Below, in pieces: positions 46,677 to 50,142 of a DNA stretch of 50,142 nt. The position numbers and the translations under genes were made by a program. The stretch is from the NCBI GenBank assembly GCA_007132225.1, contig SLPB01000130.1, forward strand, positions 1-50,142, in the 5' to 3' direction. How positions within the stretch are numbered: position 1 is the first letter of the stretch; each line of letters begins with the position of its first letter. Below the pieces are notes generated by a model, which was given only the letters and a program-made list of their open reading frames with translations, made no database searches and was not told the DNA's origin. Source of the stretch: Bacteroidales bacterium. GTDB lineage: Bacteria > Bacteroidota > Bacteroidia > Bacteroidales > PUMT01.

Positions 46677-47957
46677 ATGGAAATGGATGACAGAATATTT
46701 GAACTGATAAAAAAAGAAGATGAAAGACAACTGGAGGGTATTGAGCTTATTGCCTCTGAAAACTTTGTAAGTAACCAGGTTATGGAAGCCATGGGCTCAT
46801 GCCTTACAAATAAGTATGCCGAGGGTTATCCCGGGAAACGGTATTACGGCGGCTGCCAGGTTATTGATGAGATAGAACAACTTGCAATTGACAGGGTTAA
46901 GAAATTATTTAATGCACAATGGGCTAATGTTCAGCCTCATTCAGGTGCACAGGCTAATTCTGCTGTTATGATGGCTCTTTTGAAGCCCGGGGATATTTTT
47001 ATGGGACTGGACCTTTCCCATGGTGGTCATCTTTCCCATGGTTCTTCTGTAAATTCTTCGGGTATCTTATACCGGCCCGTAGCCTATGAAGTTAAAAGGG
47101 AGAGCGGACTGATAGACTATGAAATGATGGAGGAGTTGGCAGAAAAAGAGAAGCCAAAACTTATAATTGCAGGAGCATCGGCTTATTCGAGGGACTGGGA
47201 CTATAAAAGAATGAGGGAGATAGCCGACAGCATCGGCGCCCTGCTTATGGCTGATATTGCTCATCCTGCCGGTCTTATAGCAACCGGTTTACTTAATCAT
47301 CCTTTTCCACATTGTCATATAGTAACCTCCACGACTCATAAAACCCTCAGGGGTCCCCGGGGGGGGATCATCCTTATGGGCAGTGATTTTGAAAATCCAT
47401 GGGGTCATAAAACTCCCAAAGGTTCTGTTAAAATGATGTCCCAGATCCTCAATTCTTCTGTGTTCCCCGGCACCCAGGGTGGTCCCCTTGAGCATGTTAT
47501 AGCTTCAAAGGCTGTATCATTCGGAGAGGCTTTATCAGATGGTTACAAAAAATATATGTTGCAGGTAAAAAGAAATGCCGATGTTATGGCAAAGGCGTTT
47601 ATCAAAAAGGGATATAAGGTGATATCAGGGGGGACTGACAACCATTCCATGCTGATAGACCTGCGGACAAAAGTTCCTGATGTAACTGGTAAAATGGTAG
47701 AGAATGCTCTTGTTAAAGCTGATATCACACTAAACAAAAATATGGTTCCCTTTGATGATCGTTCTCCTTTTCAGGCCTCAGGCATACGGGTGGGCACACC
47801 CGCTGTAACAACAAGGGGCCTGAAAGAAGTTGACATGGAGGTTATTGTTGAAATGATGGATGAGGTTATTACAAATGCTGCTGATGATAAAATAATTGGC
47901 AATGTCAGGTCAAGGGTCAATTCAATGATGGCAGGGTATCCCAAGTTTGCCTGGTAA
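46677..47957 (+). CDS. glyA: Serine hydroxymethyltransferase
   Basis: 426 aa, the normal bacterial length. It interconverts serine and glycine with tetrahydrofolate as one-carbon carrier, using PLP. Diagnostic blocks: [27 protein letters not shown], the PLP-lysine motif [14 protein letters not shown] (the Lys after H), and [17 protein letters not shown]. It converges with the tonB-like gene with only 3 bases between their stop codons. Confidence 0.97.
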   Translation: MEMDDRIFELIKKEDERQLEGIELIASENFVSNQVMEAMGSCLTNKYAEGYPGKRYYGGCQVIDEIEQLAIDRVKKLFNAQWANVQPHSGAQANSAVMMALLKPGDIFMGLDLSHGGHLSHGSSVNSSGILYRPVAYEVKRESGLIDYEMMEELAEKEKPKLIIAGASAYSRDWDYKRMREIADSIGALLMADIAHPAGLIATGLLNHPFPHCHIVTSTTHKTLRGPRGGIILMGSDFENPWGHKTPKGSVKMMSQILNSSVFPGTQGGPLEHVIASKAVSFGEALSDGYKKYMLQVKRNADVMAKAFIKKGYKVISGGTDNHSMLIDLRTKVPDVTGKMVENALVKADITLNKNMVPFDDRSPFQASGIRVGTPAVTTRGLKEVDMEVIVEMMDEVITNAADDKIIGNVRSRVNSMMAGYPKFAW

Positions 47958-47960
47958 ACA

Positions 47961-48788
47961 TTATTCCAGCCGGAAATGATACGTGATGGTTCCTTTCTGG
48001 GAAGCAGCAGCATCCGGCCTGACATTGAATTTGGCACGTTCAGCGGCCCTTTTTGCTGCTCCAAGGAGGTAGTCGTTTAATGTTGTAGAACCGCGTACTC
48101 CCGGAATGGCATTGGTTACGTCACCATTACGATTAACCGTTACTTCCACCACAACTATCCCCTGCACCTGGCGGTTGTAATCGGGAAGAGGCAGTGAAAG
48201 GGGATTTCTTCCTGCCAGACTGTAGGAGATTCCATCGGGGCTTCCTGTGTCACCTCCTGTCCTGTGTGGTGAGTCAACTGATCCTGTTTCCCTTCCCTGG
48301 TTTGCTTCCCCGGATGTTTCTCCCTGGCTGCTGCCTGTATCACCGGTTGCAGTCCTGCCTGAGAAGAGGGCATTGGGATTGGGTCTTCGTTCAGGAACCT
48401 CTTCTTTTGTTTCTTCAGGAACAACCTCCTCTCTTGGTTCGGGCTGAGGCTCCTCAACAGGCCTTTCCGGTTGATCCTGAGCAACATCCTCTCTTTCCGG
48501 AGTGGGTAAGGAGGGAGCCTCTTCTATATCCTGTGTTATTATATCGTCTTCCGCCTGCGTTTCGGTTTGAGGGCGGGGGACAGGTGCAGGGGGTGACGCC
48601 TCCTGCCTGGCCGGTTGTGTATAACCCAGGCCATCTGCATCAGTGCCAAAATTAATTATTATGCCTTCTTCTTCTGGCAGGGGAAGGGGAGTTGAGAAAC
48701 CCCAGAATATTACAATAAGCATTATTACCACATGAAAAATTGTGGTACCGATAATCCCTTTATTATGCTTTTCTAAAAATTCCCGCAT
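47961..48788 (-). CDS. tonB: TonB-like energy transducer
   Basis: 275 aa from the ATG at 48788 (MREFLEKHNKGIIG), which places it 1 base after the exbD stop. One N-terminal helix (about 15-33), a long Pro/Glu-rich spacer (about 65-140) and a C-terminal TonB domain (about 200-275, IVVVEVTVNRNGDVTNAIPG, ending ITYHFRLE) are present. It should carry proton-motive energy from ExbBD to outer membrane receptors, possibly those in this window. It ends an ExbB-ExbD-TonB operon. Confidence 0.92.
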   Translation of the reverse strand: MREFLEKHNKGIIGTTIFHVVIMLIVIFWGFSTPLPLPEEEGIIINFGTDADGLGYTQPARQEASPPAPVPRPQTETQAEDDIITQDIEEAPSLPTPEREDVAQDQPERPVEEPQPEPREEVVPEETKEEVPERRPNPNALFSGRTATGDTGSSQGETSGEANQGRETGSVDSPHRTGGDTGSPDGISYSLAGRNPLSLPLPDYNRQVQGIVVVEVTVNRNGDVTNAIPGVRGSTTLNDYLLGAAKRAAERAKFNVRPDAAASQKGTITYHFRLE

Positions 48789-48789
48789 G

Positions 48790-49182
48790 CTATCTGGCGC
48801 TTGTTGCAAGTATTAGTCTGTATCTGTTATCTTTAGCGATATTCATAACTGAAACAACCTGTTCCATGGGCACGCTCCTGTCAACATGAAGTGAGATTGT
48901 TGGTTCTGACTCTCCTGCCAGTCTCTCCCGCAAAACCTGTTCCAAATCTGCCAGGCTGACCGGTGTTGTTTCTACATAGTACTCAAAATTCCTGGTAATG
49001 GATACCGTCGTTATTGCACTGGCCATCGTCTGGTGTTGGCTCTGGGGCAATAGCAGTTTAAGTGCATTTGGGGCTATCAGGGTTGAGGTAATCATGAAAA
49101 ATATCAATAACAGGAATACTATATCTGTCATCCCTGACATGCTAAATCCTGATTGTATTTTGTTTCTGGATTGCAGTGACAT
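48790..49182 (-). CDS. exbD: ExbD/TolR-type biopolymer transport protein
   Basis: 130 aa. One N-terminal helix (SGMTDIVFLLLIFFMITSTL) contains the conserved Asp needed for proton use. The periplasmic domain (about 50-130) has LHVDRSVPMEQVVSVMNIAK. It lies between exbB and tonB on the same strand, 161 bp downstream of exbB. Confidence 0.93.
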   Translation of the reverse strand: MSLQSRNKIQSGFSMSGMTDIVFLLLIFFMITSTLIAPNALKLLLPQSQHQTMASAITTVSITRNFEYYVETTPVSLADLEQVLRERLAGESEPTISLHVDRSVPMEQVVSVMNIAKDNRYRLILATSAR

Positions 49183-49343
49183 GTTTGTTTTTTTAAAAAT
49201 TAATTAGAAACTGCCGGTAATGCCGGTGCTTGATTCGCAATTACTTATTTTTCAGCCCGGTAAATTAAAAAAAATCGGAATTCATCATCAGTAAATATTA
49301 GAGGGTGAAGTTATGAAAACTGACAATATGGACAAGCACCCCG

Positions 49344-50045
49344 TTATTTTGCAGGTTCATTTAACAAATCCATGAACTCTGTTGTATTTGCTTCCAGGCT
49401 GAAAACAACTTTTTCAACTTTAGCCACAAGAGCATTGTAGGCAAGAAAAGCAATAATACCAACCATTAGACCTGACATTGTTGTTATCATGGCGGTGTAT
49501 ATACCAGCTGATAAAAGCGATACATCAATGTTGGCACCTGCATTGGACATATCATAAAATGCCCTGATCATTCCCATAACGGTTCCCAAAAAGCCGATCA
49601 TGGGTGCAGCACCTGCAACCGTGGCAAGGGTTGGCAGACCCTTTTCAAGCTTATATATTTCAAGCTTTCCCACGTTTTCGACCGCTGCATTAATATCATT
49701 AAGCGGGCGGCCAATCCGGCTGATCCCTTTCTCTATCATTTTAGCAACAGGATTGTCGGACGACTGGCACAGGGTAATAGCTGAGTCCAGCTTATCATCA
49801 TGGATATAGTCCTTTATCTTGTTCATGAAATTCAGATCCACTTTTTCTGCTTTTTTAATTGCGAAATAGCGTTCGAAAAAGATGTATACCGCTAAAACAG
49901 AAAGAATTACAATAGGTATCATTACCCATCCTCCCTTAAAAGCAAGTTCCCAGTATGACATTGTGGCTTCTCCCTCTTCCGCTAAAGGTTCCAGATTATT
50001 CAGGTTTTCTGAGAGACTGATCTGGAGTAATAACAATTTGCTCAT
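49344..50045 (-). CDS. exbB: ExbB/TolQ/MotA-type proton channel
   Basis: 233 aa. It has an N-terminal leader, a first helix (GGWVMIPIVILSVLAVYIFF, about 38-57), and two later helices around TVAGAAPMIGFLGTVMGMIR (about 138-157) and AMITTMSGLMVGIIAFLAYN (about 185-204). These match the MotA/TolQ/ExbB family. With ExbD it forms the motor that powers TonB. It is first in the exbB-exbD-tonB set. Confidence 0.93.
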   Translation of the reverse strand: MSKLLLLQISLSENLNNLEPLAEEGEATMSYWELAFKGGWVMIPIVILSVLAVYIFFERYFAIKKAEKVDLNFMNKIKDYIHDDKLDSAITLCQSSDNPVAKMIEKGISRIGRPLNDINAAVENVGKLEIYKLEKGLPTLATVAGAAPMIGFLGTVMGMIRAFYDMSNAGANIDVSLLSAGIYTAMITTMSGLMVGIIAFLAYNALVAKVEKVVFSLEANTTEFMDLLNEPAK

Positions 50046-50129
50046 TTTAATTTAAGTTGTTGAGTTTAGTAAAGGATTCTTATAGTAAACAGTAAAAGTT
50101 AATAAATATTTTGTCTGAAAATGATTTGT

Positions 50130-50137
50130 CAAATATA
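50130..50137 (-). promoter_or_regulatory. Candidate -7 box for the exbB operon
   Basis: The minus strand reads TATATTTG, an exact TAnnTTTG match, 85 bases before the exbB ATG. The -33 element would lie outside the window. Confidence 0.4.
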
Positions 50138-50142
50138 CATGA

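Noticed and set aside
48194-48655. Plus-strand frame of 153 codons
   Set aside because: It is the reverse frame of the Pro/Glu-rich spacer of the TonB-like gene, which keeps the opposite strand free of stops.
1-50142. tRNA, rRNA, CRISPR, prophage or transposase genes
   Set aside because: None was recognised by reading. A covariance-model scan for RNAs would be needed to exclude small RNA genes.

Overview
The window looks like a chromosomal segment of a Bacteroidota bacterium, probably a marine or anaerobic member of the Bacteroidales/Marinilabiliales type (lineage inferred, not tested). The signs are: TonB-dependent receptors with N-terminal carboxypeptidase-D-like domains, a protein with a type IX secretion (T9SS) sorting tail, ~800-residue MacB/FtsX permeases without an ATPase, and several upstream regions with the Bacteroidota promoter pattern (TTG, about 19 bases, TAnnTTTG). 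I saw no rRNA or tRNA gene, CRISPR array, insertion sequence or phage gene.

Region 1 (1-12 kb) is envelope transport. A TetR regulator with its own operator is followed on the minus strand by two FtsX-type permeases and a LolA-like periplasmic protein cut by the window edge. Next comes a TonB receptor/MacB-like permease pair on the minus strand, divergent from a third permease. Both sides of that divergent gap carry sigma-54-like promoter sequences. Region 2 (12-20.4 kb) is a set of exported or lipid-anchored enzymes: an Asp-box sialidase-like lipoprotein, a Tat-exported Gfo/Idh/MocA oxidoreductase, a serine beta-lactamase-like hydrolase with a membrane tail, a neutral ceramidase-like protein and a C69 dipeptidase. 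Together they suggest scavenging of host or detrital glycoconjugates, lipids and peptides.

Region 3 (20.7-27.5 kb) has nadA, then the most unusual part of the window: a tandemly duplicated two-gene cassette. Each copy has a small His-rich membrane protein (120-131 aa) followed by a ZnuD-like TonB-dependent receptor. The small proteins share a strict 17-residue His motif at identical positions and a C-terminal LLRAPP motif, although the sequence between them has diverged. I propose this as a metal-acquisition module with an uncharacterised partner protein.

Region 4 (27.6-50.1 kb) is mostly housekeeping: Ddl, an RluD-type pseudouridine synthase, a T9SS cargo protein, a PASTA protein, a long-chain acyl-CoA ligase, a SPOR lipoprotein, an MFS transporter, PurA, a Fur-family regulator lacking the usual CxxC, RelA/SpoT, a paired active/inactive M16 peptidase, a CLC channel with CBS domains, a single-domain response regulator, GlyA, and a TonB-ExbD-ExbB operon. 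That operon could energise the three TonB receptors in the window. Start codons were moved downstream of the longest reading frame where a signal peptide, family N-terminus or promoter position argued for it; each case is noted.
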